Of a stretch of 64,000 bases of DNA, positions 1 to 12,367 are shown in pieces. Location: the NCBI GenBank assembly GCA_964057225.1, contig OZ059898.1:13417767-13481766 (forward strand), written 5' to 3'. The position numbers and the translations under genes are program-made. The DNA is from Auanema rhodensis. Taxonomy: Eukaryota; Nematoda; Chromadorea; Rhabditida; Rhabditidae. The notes below the pieces were generated by a model, which made no database searches, was not told where the DNA came from, and worked only from the letters and a program-made list of their open reading frames with translations. Each line of letters opens with the position of its first letter. Position 1 is the first letter of the stretch.

Positions 1-340
1 CTACATTGTGTTTAATTTTTTGGGTTCATGTGTGCATCTAGAGCCTTCTATTTGATTATAGTGTGATTTCTGGCATTATATTGGCTATATATGAAGCCTT
101 TAAGTATCTATGGTTTCCATGGTTTCAGAAGTCTCGTTATCTACCGTCGACATACTAATTATTATTAAAACCGTGGGGGTAGAGCATACGAAAGATAGAA
201 AGACCGTAGATGAATGAGAGTGGGAACAATCGAGAGAAAAATTGAACAAAAGATCGTCGAACTAATCTGTTTGGTCGAACGGTGAATTGCCTGGATTTGA
301 GCTTGTTTTCGCTGATACAACCGTTGTCCATCTGGTTCTA

Positions 341-654
341 GTCCGTTTTCTGTGACAACCGAGAAGCTTCGCCACATGTCCAATTTTGGCGCTCGCATGA
401 GCTTAGAGGACCAAATGACCACTGGGGGTGCTTTCGAGGCTGAATGCGTTTGCCCTCAGGGGCACAGATGGCATAGCGAAGGCCAGCAATTGCCTCGGCT
501 TTCTCCAATGAGACGACTTTCATTATTTGAAGACGAAGAGCCAACAAGAGGGATGGCTGATATTCGGGAGCGGAGTGCGGTTTCCTTGTTTGGTTTGCTT
601 TCAACTAGTACTACTAAAGCTTTAGATTATGCTTTCTCTGTGTCTGCTAGATAA
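341..654 (+). CDS. possible 3'-terminal exon of an unrecognised gene
   Basis: An open frame of about 100 codons runs to a TAG stop at 652-654. A good splice acceptor (TCTGGTTCTAG) ends at 340, so this could be the last exon of a gene whose other exons lie upstream, mostly outside the window. It is visibly richer in G+C than the flanking DNA, with a mixed polar composition and a basic-then-acidic motif (MRRLSLFEDEEP), which is unlike the low-complexity open frames nearby. I do not recognise the product. An open frame on the opposite strand (338-604) overlaps it, so the coding strand is not certain. No upstream exon could be confirmed in the first 340 bases. Confidence 0.3.
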
Positions 655-3363
655 ACTCGGACGCTGAATCTCCGTTTTCTCGATAGCTTTAACAAGCAGG
701 AGATGTAGTGGCATAGTTTACAGAGAACTTGGTCAGTAGGATTATGCATTCACAAAGATGAATACAAGGTAATGAAGGGAAATACTCATACTAATGTGTT
801 GGAGAAGGAGAGAAACAGATAAGAGTATATGGGAAATCAAGAGAAATAGTGAAAGAGAGAGGGTAATTGTGATAGAGAATGTACGATAGGGAGATAAACT
901 AACAAGAAGACATTCCCGAAATTCTTCGCTCAATAGTAATCCTGTTGTTGAACACGTGTATCCTCGTATACATACATATATGCAGAGTACTAATCTGCTT
1001 TCACATGATAAGAGAAAACCATCGAATGATATTTCTTATTATTTGACAAAGCTCGCGATCGGGAAAAACTATTCTTAACCACTTTCACTCTTATATTATC
1101 TGCTTTACATTCATTTTTATCTCTCTTCAACTGTCATCAGTTGACTACTTTTATTTTCTTTGCTGGTCTATATTTGGAAGTATGGAGAAGCATACGATCT
1201 GAGATTGCCTTCGTGCATGCGGGGACATTTTTAGCAGCGTATTGATTGATGAAAAAACCATGAAATTGCAGGCAACCTTCATTTTCTTAGAGCTTTTTAT
1301 CGAGATAATGATTTTGATATTTATTTTTAACTGGAAGTGTCATTTCGCTATTTATTAGCGCGTATTGTTCAAGATAGCTTTGCGGTCATGAGCAATGGCT
1401 CCAATGAAAATATTGAGACAAATAATTGTTGTTTCTGCTCCTAAAATATGTCGGTTGATTCAAGGTAGATATGGATCTGAATTGAAAACGAGGACACATT
1501 GAAACTATTGATTGCACTGTTTCAGGTATTAAGAACTTGAACTATTGCTAACATAACTTCAAAAATAAACGCATCACTATGTAAAATCTGTGTACCTTTC
1601 GAACGGACCTTTTGTCAAAAGAGATTATGCTCGTTCTTTCTCTTTCTTTATGTTTATTACTTTAGTAGTGAAGCATTGAATCTGCAACTGTCTATGGGGG
1701 ATGAATGACAGATGTTATATGAAGTAGGAAATATGATATCCATTAAGTTTCTAGATTGCAGAACTATTACACATATTATTTTCACAAACTGTTTCAGGGA
1801 TAAAGCCTTTCTCGGCATGCGAGACAACTAAAGGACATGTGTAAAAAGATATTGATCACTAACATATTTATAATAACTTTAAATATTTTGATTATTACGG
1901 CTTCTCCAGCATTATCAAAGATTTTTTCAACCTTTATTACCAATATTTGAAGTAAAAACTTGAATTCACCGATTATTATGAATGATTGTATGATTTATAT
2001 GGTATGATTTTAAACACTGTTAATACAACCGATCTGCACGTACGAAAAAAATCAAAATACGGACTTTCCACGTCGCATATTTACGTTGGGCGTCACGTAC
2101 ACGAAAATCGCCAATAAGTTGTTCTGGGATGAGTGCCTCTGTGATGTTTTTAACACATAACATAAGACTTCTTTTTCATCCTCAAATATATATTATTTCG
2201 AATAATGTTTTCATTCCTTTACCAAGAGGACAAACTGCAAAAACATAAAAGATATAATAAAATAGCATTGTATTTCATTACATTTGAATGACTGGAAAGT
2301 ATGATTTTTATTATCACAAAATCAATCAGTGAATCATAAGAATTAACAAATGAAGAATTTATAACCTAAGGTTGAACAATCAAACTCATTGTATTAGCAG
2401 GAAAAACAGGTCCGAATTAAAATTGCCAATGAACTGCTGAAATGAAAAATTCATTTGAAAACACGGAAAAATAATCAATGATTGATGCAAAATCCTACGT
2501 TTCAACATAATTCACTACTCAACATGCTTGAACTATTACAATAATACAATTTGAAACAACAGTGTAAAAAAACAACAATCATTATAAAATTAATGAAAAA
2601 GACTCGTATTTTCCATGCTTAATCATACCCGCTGGCTATTCAGTCTAAGTTGAATCTTATGAAATATAAAGAATGTTCACTTCATTCAATTATTGTTGTT
2701 TTGCTTGTACACTAGCGAAACTGTACGAAAACGCACCAAATTCGCACTGATAAGGAACCTATCGAACGATTTATTAGCCAAATGTAGCGCATCTGATTCA
2801 TAGACTTTAATATGAAAATAAAAGTGGCAATGTGATAAATTTTCAGCTTAAGATCTAATAGAACGGGAAAAAAGGCCTTAAGAATTGAAAAAGTTCAATA
2901 CAAGCTGAGCGATGATAATAAGCACGATGATGAATAAGTGTGATACCACCACACATGTGAGCAAATATGGAATGTGAGGGGGGTGATGACAACACCCCAC
3001 AAAAATAAATATCAGATGATACAGAAGTTGTATAATAAAGAAAGACTAAGAAAAGAATATGTATTTATGTGTAGTATGTATAGGGAAAGCATGCAAAACG
3101 AGAAAAATTCATAAATTGTTGTCAAGAGTTTTTAAGTGAAAGATGACGAATAGTTGTCAGAATACTTGAAGAAACTTACTCACTGGGTAAAAGAAGAAAT
3201 TGTGTATGTAGAGCGTAAACTGCTTTATTTTATTTTTTTGTTGTACTCCTCCCTTTACACTCAATTCGGCCTTTTTAAATCTATATGTGCATTCATATTT
3301 TCAATAAAATCTGATCCATCTTACTCAACCAAATGACATTTCTCACACATTTTGTGCACAAGC
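655..3363. other. gene-free AT-rich DNA
   Basis: About 2.7 kb without a convincing exon. Short open frames (for example 742-933 minus and 3154-3336 plus) are hydrophobic or low-complexity translations of AT-rich or CT-rich DNA and have no supporting splice signals. I see no RNA gene or transposon signature here. Confidence 0.6.
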
Positions 3364-6300
3364 AGACATTCATTTGTATTTTTTTTTCGAAAGAAACTTA
3401 TCATCGTCTGTATAAAGTTGGCAAACATTCGTTCCTAATAAAATGAGTTGAGTACAAGCATTACATTCAACTAATTTTGATATTTCAAAATTTTTTCCTA
3501 TTTATCAATCACTTATCAGACGTGTTTAATGATTTCCCAAGAGTTGATTTCATCTTAACGGGAATGGATCAAAATAGAGGCTCGTTTGAAATATTCAATG
3601 ATTTCTTGCTCATCTCTCCTGATAATTGTTTGGATTGTTCACATGTTTCTTTGATTCTTTAGTAAGACTAAATAATACTTTTGTGAAAAAAAAAGGAAAA
3701 GAAAAGAAGTGAAAGAAAAAGAGTGAGAGAAAGAGAAAAAGAGAAAGAAAAATAAAAAAAAACTTCTTGAAGCTCTTGTCCAAGCTTCTTGTGTTGTCCA
3801 TTCAAGTGAATACAAGGAAAGCTGCTAAGTAGTCAAGTCAGTAAATTAGAAATAAATAGAAGATTGGCTAAGTAAGTCTGCAATGATTCCAGCTTCAGAA
3901 TAAGATAATTAGAGTTTTAAGCTCTGAAATTTTCCTTGTAAGACAAGGTTAGTAGCCACAAACAGCAGGAGGGAATACTAAGTAACGGAAACTCTACTAA
4001 ATGTTTCAATGGCATGAGAATTTTTCTTCCTTCTTTTCCCTCCTTCTTTTTCTCTCTCTCTTTCATGTTTCTTTCTTATTCCCTTTTTTTCCTTTTGAGC
4101 CATTTTACCTATGCTTTTGTTCAGGATACTTCTCATTAACTCTTGTTCCCTGTTCCTTATTTGATTCTGTATTTAACTATCCAATCTTTTCCAAATTATA
4201 TAAAAACAAATGTTTTTATAATATTTTTGATTAATCAAACTAATAATAAAAGAGATTTTCTTAAGTATCATCCAATTAATACCATTTATCAAAGACATAT
4301 TAGAGGAATTATCAATAAAGATGCTACTTTGCTCTCATGATCAAAGTATTTCCAATTGGAAGGAAAATATTTTCTTCTCAGTAATTGAAGAGATTATTCA
4401 CTTCCTACTTTCGTCTTTTCTTCCTTAGAAAATGAGTTAAAAGTAGGATTAAGTATGGCTCACTATCATTTTGATCGTCCAAATTTTAAATTTTCTGAAA
4501 CGTATTAGAAACTATGATCAAATTTTATTTTTTCATAAGCATGTGCTTAATCCAAGTTAGATCCTTCAAACTTTTAAGAACTTTATTCTTAGAAGTATAC
4601 AGTAAGAAATTACATTTTCCCTCTCCCCTCTTTTGCTGCGACACACATATCATCTAATAAGTATCTCACAACTTTTAACTCAAGTATTGAAGTCTAAAAT
4701 TGGAAAAATTAGAGAGATACATGAATATACATGTACATATACTATGTGAAATGTAGTATTTGTATGTATTTAAGTGAAAGTGAGAGAAAAAGGATAAAGG
4801 AGAGGGGTGGTGGAAGCAGATGGGTGGGATAGAAGAAGGAGAGAAAGATTCAAAATTTTTGTTTTCTTCGTTTTTTCTTCTTTTGTGCTCCATATGGAAG
4901 TCAGTTCAGGATCTAAGTCAGAAACAACTACAGATGGAATTTACCTGTTTTTCTTTTATTATTTTGAAATTTTAGCTCAACCCCCTCTTAAAGTTTCTCA
5001 TACTAATGAGATGTTGGAAGGTGGGTTTGAGAGAAATGTTGCTGTGCTCCAGAGCTCAGTTATTTAGAAACTTCTTTGAATTTTAAAAATTGTTTTGAAC
5101 TTTAGCTTCTATATATATTCATGCTTTTCTTTTTTTGAAATCACTAACTTGCGCTTTATATCGTTTTTTAAATATCTCTTTCAAATTTTTCTGACAAGTT
5201 TTGTGAGTGGCTTAGTGTTTGTATCATTTTTTGATGAGAGAGAGCAACTTCAAATTTGAAGTTTTGTTTTGATTATAAAGCAGGCTAAAGTCATTTAATC
5301 GCTATTTCCTATAACTTTTTTCTATTTTTTCGAATTTTTTTTGGGAGGGGGGGGGGGAAGGGAAGTGTGAGTGAAACATCCGGAAAAGTTTTAGTATGTC
5401 AAAGTTGGACACAAATGTATTTAATAGATAAAATAAGTTTTAATGGAAACATAAACTGATAAATTCGGCTTTTTGAGTTCAGCTCGATAAAAGATTGATC
5501 TTTTGAAGTACAAAGTTGGGATTACATAAATGTTTGAAAAGAATGAAAATTGAAAGAGTAAGAATGAGTGTAAGCTATTACTTGAATAGGAATAAAGAGA
5601 GATAATATCTATGCGTGAAACATGGGAATACCCAGAAACATGAAAGAGCATATAAGTAAGCAATAGATATATCTATTGAAAATAAGAGAAAATAGTAAAC
5701 AAAAAAGTAAAAAAGATGATTTAATACAAATCAAACACTATTTCAAATTAGAGAGAGGTCGAGCCGACTATAGGAGGTTGTTTCTTTCTTTTTTTCCATT
5801 TGTACCTCTTTAATTCCTCCTACAAAGTAGAGTGCATGCACTAGATTTCATTAAAAAAAGTCTTTTTGATATAAACATAATATGAATCTAATCTTTTTTC
5901 ATCCCTTATTCGTTCAAATATCTCTCTTTCTCTTTCTCTTCCACTTCATACTTTTACTTTCTCTGTCTTAGCAAAGGCTAAAGTCAGGAAAAGAACATTG
6001 TCACTGGAAAAAAACAAAAAAAAGCAAAGAGAGAGGAAGAGAACGAGTGAGAGGGTGAGAAAGGGGGTGGGGGAGGGCGAAGAGGATTCTTTGTCTTCAG
6101 TCTGTCAAAATTGAATTCATCTATGCTCCTGAACCTAGCTACTACCTCATTGTCACTTCTTTTAGACTTAGCAACCATATATGTATAATATATCTCTATA
6201 TCTTTCGCCTACTCACACATTTTAAATGTTTTTGCTCTAAAAAAAACCTTTTTTCTTGAAAAAAATTTTATACATTCAGATTAAACTGAGATTTTCGTTC

Positions 6301-6792
6301 TCCATTCTCAATGCTGTTCCTTCGCATTGCCCATATCATGCTGTCATACACAGTAGAATGAGTTTCGCCTTTGAGAAGCCACATCCGTGTCAATCTTGTT
6401 CATGTCGAGAAAGGCTACAAGTCTTCAACGATTATTCTTACGTAAGAATTAAAGAAGCATCTCAGCAGCATAATCAGATTCAGAGCTTCTGAGCCAACCT
6501 TCATGATCAAGGCTTTACCAGTTAGTTAGAATTCAAAATATCTATTTCTATATATCTTTAACATTCCTTATTATCAAAAATGTCATAAATTACATTCTCA
6601 ACTATTCATTAAATCATTTTCATCCTTTATATTCTCAATTTTCTCTAGTAATTTCAAACGATTAAACATCACTATCACTTTGATTTCTCAATCAAAAATG
6701 CTTCAGAGGACATATAGATTATCTATTTGTTTTCTGATTTAATTCATGAAGTATATTATGTTTAAATGGCTTTTATGTAGTATGATACAAGT
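3364..6792 (+). repeat. left arm of 3.43 kb inverted duplication
   Basis: This segment is repeated in reverse complement at 8936-12365. Paired positions add up to 15728 from about 3477 through to 6792, so there is no net length difference over more than 3.3 kb. The only difference I found is one base in a T/A homopolymer near the outer end (9 Ts at about 3379-3387, 10 As in the partner). Even an 11-base G run near 5350 has the same length as its C-run partner near 10371-10381. The arm is AT-rich with long CT- or GA-biased tracts and no gene I can support, apart from one exon-like block at 6358-6441. Confidence 0.95.
6358..6441 (+). CDS. putative orphan exon inside the duplicated arm
   Basis: An ATG opens a 28-codon block (84 bp) with a Cys-rich stretch (CQSCSCRERL). 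It ends exactly at a strong donor (TAC followed by GTAAGA), and an AG acceptor (CATACACAG) sits 4 bp before the ATG. It has the form of a first exon. Identical copies lie at 9287-9370 on the minus strand and 12829-12912 on the plus strand. No continuation exon could be assigned to any copy. The longer open frame around it (6256-6492) is the same sequence read through the donor. Product unknown; it may be a fortuitous open frame. Confidence 0.25.
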
Positions 6793-7482
6793 CAGGCTTC
6801 ATCTTTCAATGTCATATTTTGCCCTACGTCATTCTCTTTTCTCGAATCTGTTTCTCGTGTTTATTTGATGTCAAGAGAATATTAGTATCAAAATATCAAT
6901 ACTGAACCTTTTTATGTATAAGATTCACATATTTAGTATAATTATTCCTAATCTCAAGTTGTAGCAATAATAGATATTTTGCCGTTCTAACGCACCTTTT
7001 CGGCCATCCTCAATTTTAGCCATTTTAAGGCTTATTAGCATTGATTTTGTGTCTCAACTCTTCGAAAATGTGTGATTTTCAACATTTTTCAAAAATGATC
7101 AAAATGTCGAAAAGCGCTACTTTGAAAAAGTGGTCGAAATTAGATTGGTCGAAAAGATCGAAATATTGCCCTAACAATTTTGAAAAAAATGAAACTTAAT
7201 AAATCTAAGATTCGATGAATACCTAAAGTCGTCAACAAATCAAGATCTCCATGCTTTAGTAAAAATATTGGAAATCAAGAATTTCCGGGGAATCTTCATG
7301 AGAGACATCCTTCCAGATAAGATACTACCAAAAGTAATCAACGATGCCTTGTCTCGTCTTTAGTATTTGCCAAGCAGTGAATAAATACATCATTTATTGT
7401 TATAATTATAAAATATATACGTTCGAACAGTCTAAACTAAAACAAAAATTTCAATTTTGTACAAACTTAAAATAAACAGAAA

Positions 7483-7562
7483 CAAAGATTGTTGTTTCGA
7501 GATCGAAGAAGACATGAGGGACTTCGAGCATGTCTCCTTCGATCTCGAAACAATGATCTTCG
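7483..7562 (-). ncRNA. pre-miRNA-like hairpin in the protease 3' UTR
   Basis: The arms 7483-7516 and 7529-7562 are reverse complements over 34 positions with a 12-base loop. The inner 24 bp have a single non-Watson-Crick position, which is a G-U wobble in minus-strand RNA. The outer 10 bp have one more wobble and two mismatches. The hairpin begins just after the stop codon of the minus-strand protease gene (7564-7566), so it would be in that mRNA's 3' UTR. It could be a structural UTR element, a microRNA-like precursor or the relic of a small inverted duplication. Function is inferred only. Confidence 0.5.
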
Positions 7563-7563
7563 T

Positions 7564-8620
7564 TCATGACGGCCCGTACTGAAACATAACAATGAAATCA
7601 ATTCTTTAAATATATTGTGACACTATTGTGTTTTTATATCACAAAAGAAGGATAAAGAATTGAATTGAATTGAATTAACTTACATCGTTGGCTGGACTAA
7701 TGGACCCCGACAAGAGCAGAATAACTTCGGAACCGATCATTCTGGAGTCGGGGTGATGGTCAGCAATTTCTCCCACAGACATATTTTTATGATCCTTGAA
7801 GTCCTTCTTTCCAATTGCGATTCCAAGGAAGTAGCCATCAACAGAGAAGATTCCGGATCCGCTATCACCCAGTTTCCCGTGTGCAGTTCCGAAGGCGAAG
7901 AGACCTAAATAAAACAATTGATATCTATAATTAAGAAATTATACTTACCTTGTCTATGAGAAACGATGCCACCCTTCCAACTAGGTATGCGATCAGAAGT
8001 GATGCCCAGTTGCATGCAAGTCTGGCCACCAAACATGCACTCCGACGTTCGCGGATAGTTTGAAAACTCACCCGAGAGCAGTTCGAAAATGGTTACATCG
8101 TAGAGTTCGGAAATGGCCAGAACACGAGTCTGAAAAGCAGCTTAAAGGACGAGTAAATCAAATATCTGGGATACAAAATGGAAGCTAGAAGATGGTGGAG
8201 GACGACCAGTACTAGTGCAGGTAATTTTATTTTTCATTAATTTTTTTAATCTGGGGAAGCACAGATCTGCAGATGAAAGTTATGGTGTCGTGGGTGTGCC
8301 AGGAAGTCTACGACGTCGATTCGGGTGCGCGTTTATGACGCCTTGTATAGGAAAGCGCCCGTTTTTTTGAATTTCCATTCTGTTGACTTCTGCTTTGAAA
8401 TTTTTTATAATTGGAAAAGAAAAACCTCGAATTGGATCGCCGGATTACGCAGATTGTATAAGATCATTTTCTCATCCCGCTTGAGTTGCGAGTGTGGGCC
8501 GTGGTGGAACGATACCGCGTGAGTTTTGTTGAATGCCACGACACATGTATGAGTGAGCGAGTCTGGCTTCGAGGTGGTGTAGATTGACTTTACGAGGTTA
8601 TCCGCTGTTGCTCTCTCCAT
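7564..8620 (-). CDS. divergent trypsin-fold serine protease, 203 aa
   Basis: Four exons on the minus strand: 8620-8426, 8129-7949, 7904-7684 and 7578-7564. Phases are consistent and the product is 203 residues. The chymotrypsin-type triad is visible in order: His in NKTHAVSFHHG (about residue 35), Asp in ELYDVTIFEL (about 76), and Ser in GKLGDSGSGIF, followed by a GYFLGIAIG strand. The usual TAAHC box is replaced by HAVSF, and the length is below the roughly 230 residues of a typical trypsin domain. The start is supported by an in-frame TAG just upstream and an acceptor (TTCTGTTTAG) at about -7, suggesting trans-splicing. No signal peptide or activation peptide is seen, so it may act intracellularly or lack an upstream exon. 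Third positions are more GC-rich than in neighbouring genes. It lies alone in the spacer of the inverted duplication. Confidence 0.75.
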
Positions 8621-8626
8621 AGGCTA

Positions 8627-8935
8627 GCTAAACAGAATTTCTTTATAAATTACAAGGATATTTACACTTGTAAAGTTAAAAAATAAATAGTTTTACATGA
8701 TAGAAGAAGAGAGAAGGTAGGTAAAGTTGTTATCAAACTAAAAGTTGAGGAGAAATCAACAATGAGCGGATGGGAAATCAAGCACGACAAGAACTGCATA
8801 GGAACATCAAGACTCTTCCCTTTTCACAAAAGTTAGAATGTGGTGGAAAAATGCGATTTTGGCAGTTTCTCGCCTTCCCGAAAATTCAAAAAAGCGTGCG
8901 CTTACCCTGAACAAGGTGTGATAAACGTTCAACTC
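8627..8935. other. upstream region of the protease gene
   Basis: About 300 bp between the protease start and the right arm of the duplication. It is less AT-rich in part (8756-8935) and has no open frame I can support. It is the only unique DNA available to the protease gene as a promoter before the repeat begins. Confidence 0.4.
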
Positions 8936-11900
8936 ACTTGTATCATACTACATAAAAGCCATTTAAACATAATATACTTCATGAATTAAATCAGAAAACA
9001 AATAGATAATCTATATGTCCTCTGAAGCATTTTTGATTGAGAAATCAAAGTGATAGTGATGTTTAATCGTTTGAAATTACTAGAGAAAATTGAGAATATA
9101 AAGGATGAAAATGATTTAATGAATAGTTGAGAATGTAATTTATGACATTTTTGATAATAAGGAATGTTAAAGATATATAGAAATAGATATTTTGAATTCT
9201 AACTAACTGGTAAAGCCTTGATCATGAAGGTTGGCTCAGAAGCTCTGAATCTGATTATGCTGCTGAGATGCTTCTTTAATTCTTACGTAAGAATAATCGT
9301 TGAAGACTTGTAGCCTTTCTCGACATGAACAAGATTGACACGGATGTGGCTTCTCAAAGGCGAAACTCATTCTACTGTGTATGACAGCATGATATGGGCA
9401 ATGCGAAGGAACAGCATTGAGAATGGAGAACGAAAATCTCAGTTTAATCTGAATGTATAAAATTTTTTTCAAGAAAAAAGGTTTTTTTTAGAGCAAAAAC
9501 ATTTAAAATGTGTGAGTAGGCGAAAGATATAGAGATATATTATACATATATGGTTGCTAAGTCTAAAAGAAGTGACAATGAGGTAGTAGCTAGGTTCAGG
9601 AGCATAGATGAATTCAATTTTGACAGACTGAAGACAAAGAATCCTCTTCGCCCTCCCCCACCCCCTTTCTCACCCTCTCACTCGTTCTCTTCCTCTCTCT
9701 TTGCTTTTTTTTGTTTTTTTCCAGTGACAATGTTCTTTTCCTGACTTTAGCCTTTGCTAAGACAGAGAAAGTAAAAGTATGAAGTGGAAGAGAAAGAGAA
9801 AGAGAGATATTTGAACGAATAAGGGATGAAAAAAGATTAGATTCATATTATGTTTATATCAAAAAGACTTTTTTTAATGAAATCTAGTGCATGCACTCTA
9901 CTTTGTAGGAGGAATTAAAGAGGTACAAATGGAAAAAAAGAAAGAAACAACCTCCTATAGTCGGCTCGACCTCTCTCTAATTTGAAATAGTGTTTGATTT
10001 GTATTAAATCATCTTTTTTACTTTTTTGTTTACTATTTTCTCTTATTTTCAATAGATATATCTATTGCTTACTTATATGCTCTTTCATGTTTCTGGGTAT
10101 TCCCATGTTTCACGCATAGATATTATCTCTCTTTATTCCTATTCAAGTAATAGCTTACACTCATTCTTACTCTTTCAATTTTCATTCTTTTCAAACATTT
10201 ATGTAATCCCAACTTTGTACTTCAAAAGATCAATCTTTTATCGAGCTGAACTCAAAAAGCCGAATTTATCAGTTTATGTTTCCATTAAAACTTATTTTAT
10301 CTATTAAATACATTTGTGTCCAACTTTGACATACTAAAACTTTTCCGGATGTTTCACTCACACTTCCCTTCCCCCCCCCCCTCCCAAAAAAAATTCGAAA
10401 AAATAGAAAAAAGTTATAGGAAATAGCGATTAAATGACTTTAGCCTGCTTTATAATCAAAACAAAACTTCAAATTTGAAGTTGCTCTCTCTCATCAAAAA
10501 ATGATACAAACACTAAGCCACTCACAAAACTTGTCAGAAAAATTTGAAAGAGATATTTAAAAAACGATATAAAGCGCAAGTTAGTGATTTCAAAAAAAGA
10601 AAAGCATGAATATATATAGAAGCTAAAGTTCAAAACAATTTTTAAAATTCAAAGAAGTTTCTAAATAACTGAGCTCTGGAGCACAGCAACATTTCTCTCA
10701 AACCCACCTTCCAACATCTCATTAGTATGAGAAACTTTAAGAGGGGGTTGAGCTAAAATTTCAAAATAATAAAAGAAAAACAGGTAAATTCCATCTGTAG
10801 TTGTTTCTGACTTAGATCCTGAACTGACTTCCATATGGAGCACAAAAGAAGAAAAAACGAAGAAAACAAAAATTTTGAATCTTTCTCTCCTTCTTCTATC
10901 CCACCCATCTGCTTCCACCACCCCTCTCCTTTATCCTTTTTCTCTCACTTTCACTTAAATACATACAAATACTACATTTCACATAGTATATGTACATGTA
11001 TATTCATGTATCTCTCTAATTTTTCCAATTTTAGACTTCAATACTTGAGTTAAAAGTTGTGAGATACTTATTAGATGATATGTGTGTCGCAGCAAAAGAG
11101 GGGAGAGGGAAAATGTAATTTCTTACTGTATACTTCTAAGAATAAAGTTCTTAAAAGTTTGAAGGATCTAACTTGGATTAAGCACATGCTTATGAAAAAA
11201 TAAAATTTGATCATAGTTTCTAATACGTTTCAGAAAATTTAAAATTTGGACGATCAAAATGATAGTGAGCCATACTTAATCCTACTTTTAACTCATTTTC
11301 TAAGGAAGAAAAGACGAAAGTAGGAAGTGAATAATCTCTTCAATTACTGAGAAGAAAATATTTTCCTTCCAATTGGAAATACTTTGATCATGAGAGCAAA
11401 GTAGCATCTTTATTGATAATTCCTCTAATATGTCTTTGATAAATGGTATTAATTGGATGATACTTAAGAAAATCTCTTTTATTATTAGTTTGATTAATCA
11501 AAAATATTATAAAAACATTTGTTTTTATATAATTTGGAAAAGATTGGATAGTTAAATACAGAATCAAATAAGGAACAGGGAACAAGAGTTAATGAGAAGT
11601 ATCCTGAACAAAAGCATAGGTAAAATGGCTCAAAAGGAAAAAAAGGGAATAAGAAAGAAACATGAAAGAGAGAGAGAAAAAGAAGGAGGGAAAAGAAGGA
11701 AGAAAAATTCTCATGCCATTGAAACATTTAGTAGAGTTTCCGTTACTTAGTATTCCCTCCTGCTGTTTGTGGCTACTAACCTTGTCTTACAAGGAAAATT
11801 TCAGAGCTTAAAACTCTAATTATCTTATTCTGAAGCTGGAATCATTGCAGACTTACTTAGCCAATCTTCTATTTATTTCTAATTTACTGACTTGACTACT

Positions 11901-12365
11901 TAGCAGCTTTCCTTGTATTCACTTGAATGGACAACACAAGAAGCTTGGACAAGAGCTTCAAGAAGTTTTTTTTTATTTTTCTTTCTCTTTTTCTCTTTCT
12001 CTCACTCTTTTTCTTTCACTTCTTTTCTTTTCCTTTTTTTTTCACAAAAGTATTATTTAGTCTTACTAAAGAATCAAAGAAACATGTGAACAATCCAAAC
12101 AATTATCAGGAGAGATGAGCAAGAAATCATTGAATATTTCAAACGAGCCTCTATTTTGATCCATTCCCGTTAAGATGAAATCAACTCTTGGGAAATCATT
12201 AAACACGTCTGATAAGTGATTGATAAATAGGAAAAAATTTTGAAATATCAAAATTAGTTGAATGTAATGCTTGTACTCAACTCATTTTATTAGGAACGAA
12301 TGTTTGCCAACTTTATACAGACGATGATAAGTTTCTTTCGAAAAAAAAAATACAAATGAATGTCT
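8936..12365 (-). repeat. right arm of 3.43 kb inverted duplication
   Basis: This is the reverse complement of 3364-6792. The inner boundary is sharp: the arms agree through the block ending ...GATACAAGT on the left and then diverge. The outer boundary ends GAATGTCT at 12365. No target-site duplication is obvious at the outer ends, so a simple terminal-inverted-repeat transposon is not supported. The 2,143 bp between the arms is unique in the window and contains the protease gene. Confidence 0.95.
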
Positions 12366-12367
12366 CC

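Noticed and set aside
5984-6178. 64-codon frame rich in Pro, Ser and Phe, in three copies
   Set aside because: It is a translation of a CT-rich tract, with no splice or start context and no resemblance to a family.
3364-12365. A terminal-inverted-repeat transposon with 3.4 kb ends
   Set aside because: No target-site duplication, no transposase, and the spacer gene is a protease. The third copy abutting the right arm does not fit a simple insertion.
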